64,000 nucleotides of DNA, taken from Tenacibaculum sp. MAR_2010_89 (GTDB lineage: Bacteria > Bacteroidota > Bacteroidia > Flavobacteriales > Flavobacteriaceae). The stretch covers positions 3,224,001 to 3,288,000 of the forward strand of contig NZ_FNUB01000005.1 of NCBI RefSeq assembly GCF_900105985.1, written 5' to 3'. Numbering within the stretch: position 1 is the stretch's first letter; each line of letters opens with the position of its first letter. The notes beneath the pieces are model-generated. The model was not told the origin of the DNA. It searched no databases and saw only the letters and a list, made by a program, of their open reading frames with translations. The position numbers and the translations under genes were made by a program. This document shows positions 37,974 through 49,389 of this stretch, in pieces.

Positions 37974-38541
37974 CTATTGTTCTATTTGAAGTTACATTAA
38001 CACTAGATTCAAATGCATTAATTTCATCAGATACTATAGTAACTAATCGCATTTTGTAAATTACACTTGGTTGGTATTTAGCTCCTAATGCACTCCATAA
38101 ATTATGCATTTGTAAATAACCATCTCCCTTTTCAAACTCAAACTCTAAACGAGAAATACCTTTAGGGATTTTTGAAGATGTGTTTGCATCTAATACTCCA
38201 TTTATTTGAAAAAACTGAATTGTTGCATTTAAAAACTTTAAAGTTTCATTATACTGTTCAAAATTTGGAGCTACTAAAAGGTATAAATTGTATCTTTCAT
38301 CTAATGGTTTATTTTCATAATTACCATCATTTAGTTGTTTATTTTTTCTGTAAAAAGACTTTACTGTTTCTTGTTCTACATGAATTAAAGTAATAATTAC
38401 TTTATTTTGATTCTCTATAGGATCAGTTCCGTTTTGATCTATAATTTTATTGGTTACAACAACATCGTCACTTAATCCGAATTTGTTTTTTAAAAACTGA
38501 TTTAAAGTTCTGTTTGTAAATTGTAATGCTTTTAAAATCAT
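37966..38541 (-). CDS. DUF4255/Pvc16-type tail terminator protein (Afp16-like)
   Basis: A 191-aa protein with the DUF4255 pattern (LKALQFTNRTLNQFLKNKFG at the start, ITLIHVEQE, YNLYLLVAPNF, and an ALGAKYQPSVIYKMRLVTI end). It corresponds to Afp16/Pvc16, the protein that caps tube and sheath at the far end. It is the first gene of the long operon and has a TAATTTTG box 30 nt upstream. Confidence 0.9.
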   Translation of the reverse strand: MILKALQFTNRTLNQFLKNKFGLSDDVVVTNKIIDQNGTDPIENQNKVIITLIHVEQETVKSFYRKNKQLNDGNYENKPLDERYNLYLLVAPNFEQYNETLKFLNATIQFFQINGVLDANTSSKIPKGISRLEFEFEKGDGYLQMHNLWSALGAKYQPSVIYKMRLVTIVSDEINAFESSVNVTSNRTIDD

Positions 38542-38570
38542 TATAAATAGTAGTTACAGTTTGGTTATTC

Positions 38571-38578
38571 CAAAATTA
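38571..38578 (-). promoter_or_regulatory. -7 box of the eCIS structural operon promoter
   Basis: TAATTTTG on the minus strand fits the Bacteroidota TAnnTTTG consensus, 30 nt before the first eCIS start codon. No TTG -33 element is obvious, which is what an activator-dependent promoter would show. Confidence 0.55.
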
Positions 38579-38610
38579 ACTACTTCACTTAAAGCTTCCT
38601 AAAAATGACA

Positions 38611-38627
38611 GTCTACAAATCGTAGAC
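38611..38627. promoter_or_regulatory. operator-like dyad 1 upstream of eCIS operon
   Basis: GTCTAC-AAATC-GTAGAC is a perfect 6-bp inverted repeat with a 5-nt spacer. A second site 41 nt further on shares 16 of 19 bases with it. Relative to the predicted start of transcription this site is centred near -55, a usual activator position. Confidence 0.65.
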
Positions 38628-38651
38628 ATATTTTTTTCATTATTTTTAATC

Positions 38652-38668
38652 GTATACAAAACATAGAC
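38652..38668. promoter_or_regulatory. operator-like site 2 upstream of eCIS operon
   Basis: GTATAC-AAAAC-ATAGAC, in the same direction as dyad 1 and 41 nt away (about four helical turns), so both sites face the same side of the DNA. Predicted centre near -96. Confidence 0.6.
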
Positions 38669-38695
38669 ATCTTATATTCTGTGTGCTTTTAGTAT

Positions 38696-38730
38696 AAAAA
38701 AAGAGTGACCTATACAGACCACTCTTTTTT
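38696..38730 (-). terminator. terminator of the LuxR-type regulator gene
   Basis: An 11-bp stem: 38697-38707 (AAAAAAGAGTG) pairs with 38720-38730 (CACTCTTTTTT). The loop is 12 nt and a T tract follows on the minus strand. It lies 20 nt past the regulator stop and insulates the eCIS promoter. Confidence 0.8.
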
Positions 38731-38750
38731 AAACTTACTTGTGTGTGTTT

Positions 38751-39590
38751 TTAAAAAGAACTTATATAACTTTTTAAATCTTGTCCTTTTTCTAGAATCA
38801 TTTTTTTCTTTAAGCGATATTTGTGGGTACGAACACTTTCTTTATTTATACCTAAAATGTATCGAATATCTTCATTAGACATGTTCATTTTTAAATAACA
38901 ACAGTACTTAATATCTTTTGAGGTTAAACAAGGATATTTTGAACACAAATGAGTAATAAAACCTGGATTTATATTTTCAAAATATACTTTAAAATCATCC
39001 CAATGAGTTGTAGAATTATCTAACTTTATGTTATTTATAATTGAATTTAATCTGTTTTTCGTATTCTGGTCAACAGAAACGTATACTTCTTTTATTTTTT
39101 CTGTCATTCTTTTTAATAACTCTTTTTTTTGATCTAATTCTAAAACATAACGAGCTAAATTCTTATTTTCAGTAACAAAACTTAATTGCTTTTCTTTTTT
39201 TATTTTTGAGACTCTTCCATCTATTTTTATTGATAATATACTTCTTATATTATTTAATAAATATTTATTGTCTAAGCTATTTTCTAAAGACTGTACAATT
39301 ACTGGAACTTTTTCAAAAATAAAATTAAGTTTTTCATACCTGTTATTTAGACATAAAATTGGAGGTAAAAAATTAGTATTTAATTTAAATAATTGATCAA
39401 TTTGTTTCTTATTATTCTTAAAACTAAGAATAATAAGTTTGGGGGAAATTGAAATTAATAATTGTTTTAATAACGATACTGAGTTTACAGTTACATTACT
39501 AAATCCTTGTAACTCATCAATTTCTTTTACTATTCTTGAGAGAGTAGGATTATGATCAGACCCAACTATTATGTAGTTATCTGTTTTCAA
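38751..39590 (-). CDS. LuxR-type transcriptional regulator with degenerate receiver-like domain
   Basis: A 279-aa protein. The C-terminus (about 218-275, LTSKDIKYCCYLKMNMSNEDIRYILGI, then ESVRTHKYRLKKKM) is a GerE/LuxR helix-turn-helix of the type used by flavobacterial regulators. A coiled-coil linker (about 135-170) precedes it. The N-terminus resembles a receiver (YIIVGSDHNPTLSRIV) but the strand that should end in the phospho-acceptor Asp reads KLIILSF, so it is probably not phosphorylated there. It sits on the same strand just upstream of the eCIS operon, separated by two operator-like dyads, making it the likely regulator. A 263-nt gap divides it from the divergent pseudouridine synthase gene. 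Confidence 0.8.
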   Translation of the reverse strand: MKTDNYIIVGSDHNPTLSRIVKEIDELQGFSNVTVNSVSLLKQLLISISPKLIILSFKNNKKQIDQLFKLNTNFLPPILCLNNRYEKLNFIFEKVPVIVQSLENSLDNKYLLNNIRSILSIKIDGRVSKIKKEKQLSFVTENKNLARYVLELDQKKELLKRMTEKIKEVYVSVDQNTKNRLNSIINNIKLDNSTTHWDDFKVYFENINPGFITHLCSKYPCLTSKDIKYCCYLKMNMSNEDIRYILGINKESVRTHKYRLKKKMILEKGQDLKSYISSF

Positions 39591-39853
39591 AAGTTAGTTG
39601 ATATTATTAGGGGGTTAGTTTGGTTATAAAAGCATTTCTTTTAGTATCTTAAAATTAATTACTAATAAATTCTTTTTATCTATAATTTCTTTTAGTGATT
39701 AAAAAACATACATGAACGTTCTCTTATTGATAACAAGGTTTTCATTATTACTTTTTTCCTTAAACTCATATTCAGTTGTTTTTAAGAATAGTTTATTTAA
39801 CTTAACCTTAGATTGTTTAATTTTGACTCAATAACTTTTTAAAATCTTATTTT

Positions 39854-40714
39854 TTGAAAATTTCTGAAACACATAAAGTTCCTTTATTAGAAAAATCTAT
39901 TCGTTTACAAGAATATGGTGTTGGAATTTTTAATACAGTTTCAACCAAATCAAGCTTAAAAAAAGCTATTAAAAAAGAATTGATTCTTGTTAACCGAACT
40001 GTTGCATCTACTGCTTTATTTATAAAAGGAAATGAAACAATAGAACTATTAGAATCTGAAAAAGAAATAAATGCTAAAAAATTCATTTTCCCTTTAGAAA
40101 TTCTTTTTGAAGACGATTATTTAGCCATTATATATAAACCATCAGGAATTTTAGTTAGTGGAAATTCATTCGCAACTATTGATAATGCGTTATCTCAAAA
40201 TTTACAAAAAAGCTTACAAATAGACGGTGTTCGGCCAAGACCAGTGCATCGGCTAGATTACCCTACAAGTGGTTTACTTTTAATTGGCAAAACAAAATCC
40301 AGTATTATTGCTTTAAATAAATTATTTGAAAATAAAACTATTCAAAAAACATACCATGCAATTAGTATCGGTAAGATGAAAAAAGCAGGTGAAATAAATA
40401 TATCTATAGATTCTAAAAATGCCTTTACAAGCTATGAAGTATCTAATACAGTTACTTCAAAACGATTTGGTTATTTGAATTTAGTTTCTCTTAAACCAAA
40501 AACTGGAAGAAAACACCAATTAAGAAAACATTTATTAGCTATAGGAAATCCTATTTTAGGAGATAAAGAATACTATATTAATGATCTTGTCCTTAAAGGA
40601 AAAGGGCTGTACTTACATGCTTCTTCTTTAGAATTTATACATCCGTTTACTAAAGAATGGATTTTTATAACTAAAGAACTCCCATCCAAATTCAATAAAA
40701 TATTCCCTCTATAA
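39854..40714 (+). CDS. RluA-family RNA pseudouridine synthase
   Basis: A 286-aa protein with an N-terminal S4-like RNA-binding part (about 10-70) and the catalytic domain. The active-site motif [15 protein letters not shown] (about 130-144, Asp in HRLD) and the [10 protein letters not shown] motif near 215 are both present. It converts uridine to pseudouridine in rRNA or tRNA; which position cannot be told. The best start is TTG at 39854. It lies 29 nt before trmD on the same strand. Confidence 0.88.
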   Translation: MKISETHKVPLLEKSIRLQEYGVGIFNTVSTKSSLKKAIKKELILVNRTVASTALFIKGNETIELLESEKEINAKKFIFPLEILFEDDYLAIIYKPSGILVSGNSFATIDNALSQNLQKSLQIDGVRPRPVHRLDYPTSGLLLIGKTKSSIIALNKLFENKTIQKTYHAISIGKMKKAGEINISIDSKNAFTSYEVSNTVTSKRFGYLNLVSLKPKTGRKHQLRKHLLAIGNPILGDKEYYINDLVLKGKGLYLHASSLEFIHPFTKEWIFITKELPSKFNKIFPL

Positions 40715-40730
40715 TTTTCTTTAAAAGATA

Positions 40731-40738
40731 TATCTTTG
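40731..40738 (+). promoter_or_regulatory. -7 box upstream of trmD
   Basis: TATCTTTG matches TAnnTTTG and ends 5 nt before the trmD ATG, so a transcript from it would be leaderless or nearly so. Confidence 0.5.
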
Positions 40739-40743
40739 CGCCT

Positions 40744-41421
40744 ATGCGAATAGATATTATTACTGTAGCTCCAGAACTACTAAAAAGCCCGTTTGAACAT
40801 TCAATGATGAAACGTGCAATTGATAAAGGTTTAGCCGAAGTTCATTTTCATAACTTACGTGAATATGGTTTAGGTAATTATCGCCAATTAGACGATACAC
40901 AGTTCGGTGGTGGAGCTGGAATGGTTTTAATGATAGAACCTATTGCTAAATGTATTGAAAAACTACAATCAGAAAGAAAATATGATGAAATCATATACAT
41001 GACTCCTGATGCCAAAACATTAAATCAAGCCACAGCTAATACACTTTCTTTAAAAGAAAATATTATTATTTTAACTGGTCATTATAAAGGCGTAGATCAA
41101 CGTGTACGTGATAAGTTTATTACTAGAGAAATATCTATTGGTGACTATGTTTTAACTGGTGGTGAATTAGCAGCTGCAATTTTATGTGATGCTGTAATTC
41201 GATTAATCCCTGGAGTTTTAGGTGATGAACAATCTGCCTTAACTGATTCTTTTCAAGATAATTTATTATCGCCTCCTGTATATACAAGACCTTCTGAATA
41301 TGATGGTTTAAAAGTTCCTGATGTTTTATTATCAGGTAATTTTCCTAAAATAGAGGAATGGAGAAGTGAAAAAGCATATGAACGAACTCAACAAATTCGA
41401 CCAGACTTACTTGATGAATAA
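40744..41421 (+). CDS. trmD: tRNA (guanine-N1)-methyltransferase
   Basis: A 225-aa SPOUT-class enzyme that methylates G37 next to the anticodon using S-adenosylmethionine and prevents frameshifting. Diagnostic stretches are [15 protein letters not shown] (about 49-63) and the knot region [14 protein letters not shown] (131-144). Length is typical. Here it is separated from rplS, with which it is often clustered, by about 4 kb of glycosyltransferase and phosphatase genes. Confidence 0.96.
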   Translation: MRIDIITVAPELLKSPFEHSMMKRAIDKGLAEVHFHNLREYGLGNYRQLDDTQFGGGAGMVLMIEPIAKCIEKLQSERKYDEIIYMTPDAKTLNQATANTLSLKENIIILTGHYKGVDQRVRDKFITREISIGDYVLTGGELAAAILCDAVIRLIPGVLGDEQSALTDSFQDNLLSPPVYTRPSEYDGLKVPDVLLSGNFPKIEEWRSEKAYERTQQIRPDLLDE

Positions 41422-41468
41422 ATATGACACATCTAGTTTAAATTAATTACTGAGTAAAGACAACAAAC

Positions 41469-42947
41469 TTGGATACACTAAAAGCATTTTTTCAAAAATA
41501 CCCTGCAATAAGTATTGTTATTGCATTTCAACTTTTTAGATTTGTTTTACTTCCTTTCATGGGACTTATGCCTCAAGATGCATATTACCATTTTTATGGA
41601 GAAAATTTATCTTTATCTTACTTTGATCATCCAGGAATGATTGGATATATTTTAAGAGGGTTTACTTTAGTCTTTGGAAAAACTGTTTTTGTAGTTAAAT
41701 GTGCCGATTTTATTGTTACCTCTCTTACCATATTTAGTTTTTACAAATTAGCTTCTTGCTTTTTATCTAAACAAAAATTACAAAGAGCTATTTTATTAAT
41801 AACATCTACCCTATTCATCTCTATTTTATCATTTAATTCAACACCAGATGTTCCATTACTACTGTTTTGGACCTTGAGTATTTTATTTTTATATAGAGCT
41901 ATTTTTGAAGAAAAAAAATGGTTTTGGATTTATGGTGGTATTGCAATGGGTTTAGCCTTTAACAGTAAATACACTGCTTTATTATTACAATTTGGACTTA
42001 TAGCTTTTATTCTTTTTTCTAATAAATATAGAAAATTAATAATCTCACCATGGCTATGGTTTGGTATCGTTATCTCTGTAGCAATTACGTTTCCTGTTTG
42101 GTGGTGGAATTACCAACATGATTTTGCTTCTTTCTTATTTCAATCTTCAAATAGAACTGGTTCTATATCTGGTTTTAATATTAATCCAAAGTATTTCTTT
42201 GGAGCTATAGGCCATCAATTATTTTTACTATTACCCGTTTTATTTTGTATTTTTATTGTTTTTACCTTTAAATATATTAAAAGAGCTTTAACCAAATTTA
42301 AACTTCCAAGTTCAAAAACATTATTCTTACTTGCTTTTTTTATTCCAACTTTTGTAGGTTTTTTCTCTTTAACACCTGTTTATTGGGTTAAATTAAATTG
42401 GTTAATGCCTTCGTATATTACAGGTATTATTTTAGCAGGAATGTTTATTAATAAAAAACTATTAAAAGCTCAATTAATAACATCAATAGTGTTTCATTTT
42501 TTAATTAGTTTGCAAGTACTGTTTTATTTAGCACCAATAAAAAGTGATGATACTTGGGTAGGCTGGGAAAATTTAGCTATTGAAACTAAAAAGCTTCAAA
42601 ATCAATATCCAAATACTTTTGTTTTTTCTGATGATAAATATAAAACATCAGCTGTTCTAAATTTTTACATGGAAAACAAAGTATATGCGCAAAATATTAT
42701 TGGTAAACATGCACTTCATTTTGATTATTTAGGAGATGATTTAAGCATGCTAAATGGAAAAAATGCTATTTTTATAGATTCTGACACGCGGTTTAAAACA
42801 AGGAATAAAAAAGGAAATACTATTCCTGAATTAAACCAGTACTTTTCAAAAGTAACTGAATTAAAACCAATTATTGTATCTAAAAAAGGAAAAGAAATCC
42901 GTAAATTCTGGATTTTTTACTGCGAAAATTATACAACTAATCCTTAA
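41469..42947 (+). CDS. GT39/PMT-type integral membrane glycosyltransferase
   Basis: A 492-aa protein with about 10 membrane spans. The first loop (PQDAYYHFYG, then YFDHPGMIGYI) carries the acidic residue and DHP motif of the ArnT/GT39 lipid-linked sugar transferases. It ends in a soluble domain (about 350-492). Such enzymes move a sugar from an undecaprenyl carrier to lipid A or to proteins in the periplasm. It starts at TTG 41469, and its 3' end overlaps the convergent paralogue by 11 nt. Confidence 0.8.
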   Translation: MDTLKAFFQKYPAISIVIAFQLFRFVLLPFMGLMPQDAYYHFYGENLSLSYFDHPGMIGYILRGFTLVFGKTVFVVKCADFIVTSLTIFSFYKLASCFLSKQKLQRAILLITSTLFISILSFNSTPDVPLLLFWTLSILFLYRAIFEEKKWFWIYGGIAMGLAFNSKYTALLLQFGLIAFILFSNKYRKLIISPWLWFGIVISVAITFPVWWWNYQHDFASFLFQSSNRTGSISGFNINPKYFFGAIGHQLFLLLPVLFCIFIVFTFKYIKRALTKFKLPSSKTLFLLAFFIPTFVGFFSLTPVYWVKLNWLMPSYITGIILAGMFINKKLLKAQLITSIVFHFLISLQVLFYLAPIKSDDTWVGWENLAIETKKLQNQYPNTFVFSDDKYKTSAVLNFYMENKVYAQNIIGKHALHFDYLGDDLSMLNGKNAIFIDSDTRFKTRNKKGNTIPELNQYFSKVTELKPIIVSKKGKEIRKFWIFYCENYTTNP

Positions 42948-44442
42948 TTAATAAATACAAGAAAACATATTTAACTATTTTATCATTCCTTTTAATTGGA
43001 ATCGTTTTCAATAAATTATATTGATTAAAACTTTTTCCATAAACACTGTTAGGGCTTCTATAATTCCTACTGTCTGTTAGGTATAAAACATCTTTGGAGG
43101 TAAGTTTCTTTTTTTTCTTATTTATCCAATAATACTTATGTATGTTCGTTAATTCTCCTATTCCATAAACATCCATTTTATTTGGCCTTGCTATATAATA
43201 ATCTATATGTGCTAAAGGAAACCATTTGTCTGAAATAATTGGTATACTTTTCAAGTTTTTGGTCTCTAATAGTGGTGTTATTTTAGCTGATAATTGTTTC
43301 CATCCATACATATCCATCAAAGCATCCTTATTATTAAACTCTTCTTTATTAATATTTTTTCCAATAGGTAAAAACCATCCTTTGTTAATTTCAATAGAAG
43401 TAAAAACCATTAACATCATTAAAACTACCCCTCCTCTAATTAAATTTCTTTCTATTTTTTTATTCTTATGAATATATACAGCTAGTAATGGCAATAATGT
43501 TACATAAGATATTCCTGACCAATGTGGTAGAGTATCTTTATATAGAGACAAATAAATTGTCGTGAATATTAATGGAAATGAAAAAAATATAAATAACCAT
43601 AACTGTTTTTTCTCAAATATGAATTTCTTCCTGATTAAAGCTACAGTCATTATATGTATTGAAAAAAAAATATACGGATTATTGTATACCATTTGACCTA
43701 ATACTTCTCTTAAAAATGAGTCTTTATTAAAAGAAAGACTAAACAATGAAACTCTATTATTATGAAATTTATAACTAATAAAATCATACTGATAATTCCA
43801 ATATACAATCAACGAAACTGTAATTAATGGAAAAATAAATGATAGATAAAAAGACCAATCTTTTAACCAAGTCCTATTTATAAAAACAATATATAATACA
43901 ACTCCTACTAATAAAAATACTGCTTGATATTTTGAATAAATAGCGCACGCAATAAAAAAGAAAGCTATAAAAAGTTTTTTTCTTGTATCTTTTGAAGGCT
44001 CTAAAGGCAATGCTTCTATCAAAAAATAAAAACTTAGTAACCAGAAAAAAAGTAATGGTGCATCTGGTAAAATAAATGTTCCAGCTATTATTAAAGCGTA
44101 TATATTTAAATTATATAATATAACTGATAAAAAACCTACCAACTCGTTTTTTATTTTACAGCCAATTAAAAATAATAAATACATATTAATACTTCCAGGT
44201 ATGATAGCTGCTAATCGAATAGCTAATTCACTATCAAAAAACAAATCAAAAGTAAATAACTGAATAAAAAAACCTACAAATGGCGGATGGTCAAAATGAC
44301 TAATATCAGGATACTTAGCATACAACCAATAATATACTTCATCATTACCAAACTCTAATTGGCTTGCAAAAAAAACTCTTAATAATGTACTAACAACAAT
44401 TAATACATAAACTACTCTTTTATAAGATATTTTATACTTCAC
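42937..44442 (-). CDS. GT39/PMT-type integral membrane glycosyltransferase, second copy
   Basis: A 501-aa multi-span protein with GNDEVYYWLYAK, then FDHPPFVGFFIQL near residues 33-65, the same active-site layout as its convergent neighbour but with the fuller DE and DHPP motifs of this family. A C-terminal soluble part follows after residue 380. It is one base from the PAP2 phosphatase stop, so the two form an operon, with the phosphatase possibly recycling the lipid-phosphate carrier. Confidence 0.82.
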   Translation of the reverse strand: MKYKISYKRVVYVLIVVSTLLRVFFASQLEFGNDEVYYWLYAKYPDISHFDHPPFVGFFIQLFTFDLFFDSELAIRLAAIIPGSINMYLLFLIGCKIKNELVGFLSVILYNLNIYALIIAGTFILPDAPLLFFWLLSFYFLIEALPLEPSKDTRKKLFIAFFFIACAIYSKYQAVFLLVGVVLYIVFINRTWLKDWSFYLSFIFPLITVSLIVYWNYQYDFISYKFHNNRVSLFSLSFNKDSFLREVLGQMVYNNPYIFFSIHIMTVALIRKKFIFEKKQLWLFIFFSFPLIFTTIYLSLYKDTLPHWSGISYVTLLPLLAVYIHKNKKIERNLIRGGVVLMMLMVFTSIEINKGWFLPIGKNINKEEFNNKDALMDMYGWKQLSAKITPLLETKNLKSIPIISDKWFPLAHIDYYIARPNKMDVYGIGELTNIHKYYWINKKKKKLTSKDVLYLTDSRNYRSPNSVYGKSFNQYNLLKTIPIKRNDKIVKYVFLYLLIKD

Positions 44443-45132
44443 TTAAATACTTCTTTCATACTTGTAGAATAACCCCATACTTATAAAACCTATTACAATA
44501 CCAATAAAAGACCCTACAAAAACATCTATTAAAAAGTGTTGCGATAAATACACTCTAGATAAACCAGCTATGATAGCTAAAGAAATCCATAAATATTGAG
44601 ACTTGCATTTAGCAAAATACAAACATAATATTGTAAAAATAGCAAAAGCTGTTGTTGTATGGCCAGAAGGAAAAGAATTCCATAATGCCATTTTAACTCC
44701 GTTAACTAAATACAATGAATCTTCTCCAAAAACTCCAACTGGTCGTGGTATACCTTTAAAAATAATTTTCTTAAAAAAGTGTGTAACTAATAATGTTAGC
44801 AAACCACTAATAAGAAAAACCAGTGCTATTCTACGTTTAACAAATACAAAAAGTAATACTAATACCCCAAACATTACTCCATCACCTAAAAAAGTACTGT
44901 ACTTAAAAAACGCATCTAGAAATGAAGTATGAAATTGATTTATTTTTAAATGAAGAAAAAACTTATTGAATAAAATTACTAATAAAAATGAAACAATAAA
45001 AAACACTCCGTAAACAAAATACGTTTGTCTTTTAATTCTTAAGCTTAAAAGAACAAGTACATTCTTAACTCCATCAAGCCAAATATTGGCTTTACTTTTA
45101 TTTCTAAATCTTACAGCAATACTTTTACTCAT
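44443..45132 (-). CDS. PAP2-superfamily membrane phosphatase
   Basis: A 229-aa protein with six membrane spans and the full lipid-phosphate phosphatase signature: KKIIFKGIPRP (about 115-125), PSGHTT (about 151-156) and SRVYLSQHFLIDV (about 193-205). It hydrolyses lipid phosphates such as undecaprenyl diphosphate or lipid A phosphates. It is transcribed with the glycosyltransferase that follows, pointing to envelope glycolipid modification. Confidence 0.88.
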   Translation of the reverse strand: MSKSIAVRFRNKSKANIWLDGVKNVLVLLSLRIKRQTYFVYGVFFIVSFLLVILFNKFFLHLKINQFHTSFLDAFFKYSTFLGDGVMFGVLVLLFVFVKRRIALVFLISGLLTLLVTHFFKKIIFKGIPRPVGVFGEDSLYLVNGVKMALWNSFPSGHTTTAFAIFTILCLYFAKCKSQYLWISLAIIAGLSRVYLSQHFLIDVFVGSFIGIVIGFISMGLFYKYERSI

Positions 45133-45322
45133 AATAAAATATATCTTTTATTTATATTGTAAAACTACCTACTGATTGTTTAAAAAACTTTAATTCCATT
45201 TTAATTTAGCATAACTAATCTACCCCTAATTAACTTTAAAAGAACATTTTATTTAAATAACTATGAAAAATAATAACATAAAAATAAATTACTCTTTACC
45301 TTTTTATATCAGAAAAAAAACA

Positions 45323-45330
45323 TAAATTTG
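45323..45330 (+). promoter_or_regulatory. -7 box of the rplS promoter
   Basis: TAAATTTG matches TAnnTTTG and gives a leader of about 65 nt before rplS. The leader holds a short GC-richer stretch (near 45350) in which L19 autoregulation could act; no clear structure is seen. Confidence 0.55.
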
Positions 45331-45399
45331 CACCCACAAAAAATAACCTCTGACGAGAATCGTGTACGTTGTTTTAGTAAACTATAAAAAATATTTAAG

Positions 45400-45750
45400 A
45401 TGGAATCTTTAATTAAATTTGTACAAGACGAATTTGTAACAAAAAACGATTTTCCAGAATTTGGAGCTGGAGACACTATTACTGTATACTACGAAATTAG
45501 AGAAGGTGAGAAAGTACGTACTCAGTTTTTTAGAGGTGTAGTTATTCAAAAAAGAGGTAGCGGAAGCTCTGAAACATTTACTATTAGAAAAATGTCTGGT
45601 ACTATAGGTGTTGAGCGTATCTTCCCTATTAATTTACCTGCTATTCAAAAAATAGAAATAAACAAAAAAGGTAAAATCCGTAGAGCTCGTATTTACTATT
45701 TCAGAGGTCTTACTGGTAAAAAAGCAAGAATTAAAGAAAAAAGATTTTAA
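45400..45750 (+). CDS. rplS: 50S ribosomal protein L19
   Basis: A 116-aa ribosomal protein, recognised by FRGVVIQKRGSGSSETFTIR (about 47-66), the VERIFPINLP segment and the C-terminal KIRRARIYYFRGLTGKKARI block. L19 lies at the subunit interface. It is monocistronic here, closed by the terminator at 45771. Confidence 0.98.
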   Translation: MESLIKFVQDEFVTKNDFPEFGAGDTITVYYEIREGEKVRTQFFRGVVIQKRGSGSSETFTIRKMSGTIGVERIFPINLPAIQKIEINKKGKIRRARIYYFRGLTGKKARIKEKRF

Positions 45751-45770
45751 TCTTAATTTCTTAAAAATTA

Positions 45771-45804
45771 AAAAGCACCATATAAGTTATATGGTGCTTT
45801 TTTT
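45771..45804 (+). terminator. rho-independent terminator of rplS
   Basis: Perfect 15-bp inverted repeat: AAAAGCACCATATAA (45771-45785) pairs with 45787-45801, and a run of T follows. Confidence 0.92.
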
Positions 45805-48377
<2,573 letters not shown>

Positions 48378-48398
48378 TAGTATTTATACATAAAATTC

Positions 48399-48428
48399 AA
48401 AAGCAGGTGAAATATCACCTGCTTTTTT
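48399..48428 (+). terminator. terminator after icd
   Basis: 12-bp stem: AAAAGCAGGTGA (48399-48410) pairs with TCACCTGCTTTT around a 4-nt AATA loop, followed by T residues. It can also serve the convergent channel gene ending at 48451. Confidence 0.9.
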
Positions 48429-48450
48429 GTTACTCAATAACCAAAACAAA

Positions 48451-49281
48451 TTATGAAACCATAGTAACAATTCTTTGAGGTAAAGGAGCATCAAAGCCAG
48501 CTATTCCTAATTCTTCAACTATTTTTTGCCTTGTATCCCAATACACATCCCAATAATTCTCACAACTTACATAAGGCAATGCTAATAGTTCTATACTATT
48601 CTCTCCTAAATTATTAACTGCAACTCTTGGTTGCTTATCCTTATCTTTTAACACATTTACATCACTAACTAATACATTCATTACAATCTCTTTCGCTTTC
48701 TTTATATCTGACCCATAACGAATCGCAAACGGCATGTCCACACGTAAACTTCCAACTTTCGTTAAGTTTGTAATCTTTCCAGAAGTTATGGCAGAGTTTG
48801 GTATAATTTCAGTTTCATTCTGGAAGGTTTCAATAACTGTTACAAAAACAGATATCTCTTTAACAAAACCAAAAGCACCATTAGTTTTAATTAAGTCTCC
48901 TACTTTAAAAGGTCTAAAAACAAGCAGCATAATTCCCGAAGCCAAATGCCCTAATGAACCATTAAAAGCAGCTCCAATTGCAATCCCTACTCCTGCTATA
49001 AGGGCAGCAAAAGTTGCTGTAGGCACTCCAACTATTCCTGCTATAGAAATAATCAATAAAGCTTTTAAAACAAAACCAATTAGTGTAATTAAAAAAGGTC
49101 GTAAAGTTTCATCTATATGTTTAGATTCAAAGACTTTTGAAACTCCTTTAACTAAAATTCTAATAATCCATAGTCCGATTATTAAAGCAGCTAAAGCTCC
49201 AATTAATTTTAAACCCCAATCTCCCATTCCAGATGCTATTGAATTATAAAAATTAGTCAATGCATTTTGTATTGTTTCCAT
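48451..49281 (-). CDS. MscS-family small-conductance mechanosensitive channel
   Basis: A 276-aa protein with three membrane spans (about 22-44, 62-83, 88-110). The pore helix has the Ala/Gly pattern GVGIAIGAAFNGSLGHLASGI (about 93-113), followed by LLVFRPFKVGDLI, the hallmark of the MscS beta domain. It opens on hypo-osmotic shock to release solutes. It is divergent from murQ. Confidence 0.93.
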   Translation of the reverse strand: METIQNALTNFYNSIASGMGDWGLKLIGALAALIIGLWIIRILVKGVSKVFESKHIDETLRPFLITLIGFVLKALLIISIAGIVGVPTATFAALIAGVGIAIGAAFNGSLGHLASGIMLLVFRPFKVGDLIKTNGAFGFVKEISVFVTVIETFQNETEIIPNSAITSGKITNLTKVGSLRVDMPFAIRYGSDIKKAKEIVMNVLVSDVNVLKDKDKQPRVAVNNLGENSIELLALPYVSCENYWDVYWDTRQKIVEELGIAGFDAPLPQRIVTMVS

Positions 49282-49377
49282 GTTTATTTAATTTTTTGTT
49301 AATCTATATTTTAAGACACCTCTTTTTTTAAAGCGTCACTTATAATTATTTTTTGTTGAGTTTACTTTCAAAGTTTG

Positions 49378-49385
49378 TAACTTTG
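49378..49385 (+). promoter_or_regulatory. -7 box directly before murQ
   Basis: TAACTTTG fits TAnnTTTG and ends 4 nt before the murQ ATG, so transcription should start at or within a few bases of the start codon (a leaderless message). Confidence 0.55.
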
Positions 49386-49389
49386 ATGT

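Noticed and set aside
13565..38541. Prophage or type VI secretion system
   Set aside because: There are no head, portal, terminase or integrase genes and no TssJLM membrane complex. DUF4255, Afp-type tape measure, AAA+ ATPase and DUF4157 point to eCIS.
38571..38627. Fourth copy of the 83-nt element at the eCIS promoter
   Set aside because: Only short fragments (AAGTGA, TAGT and the -7 box) match; there is no gap-free alignment with the three real copies.
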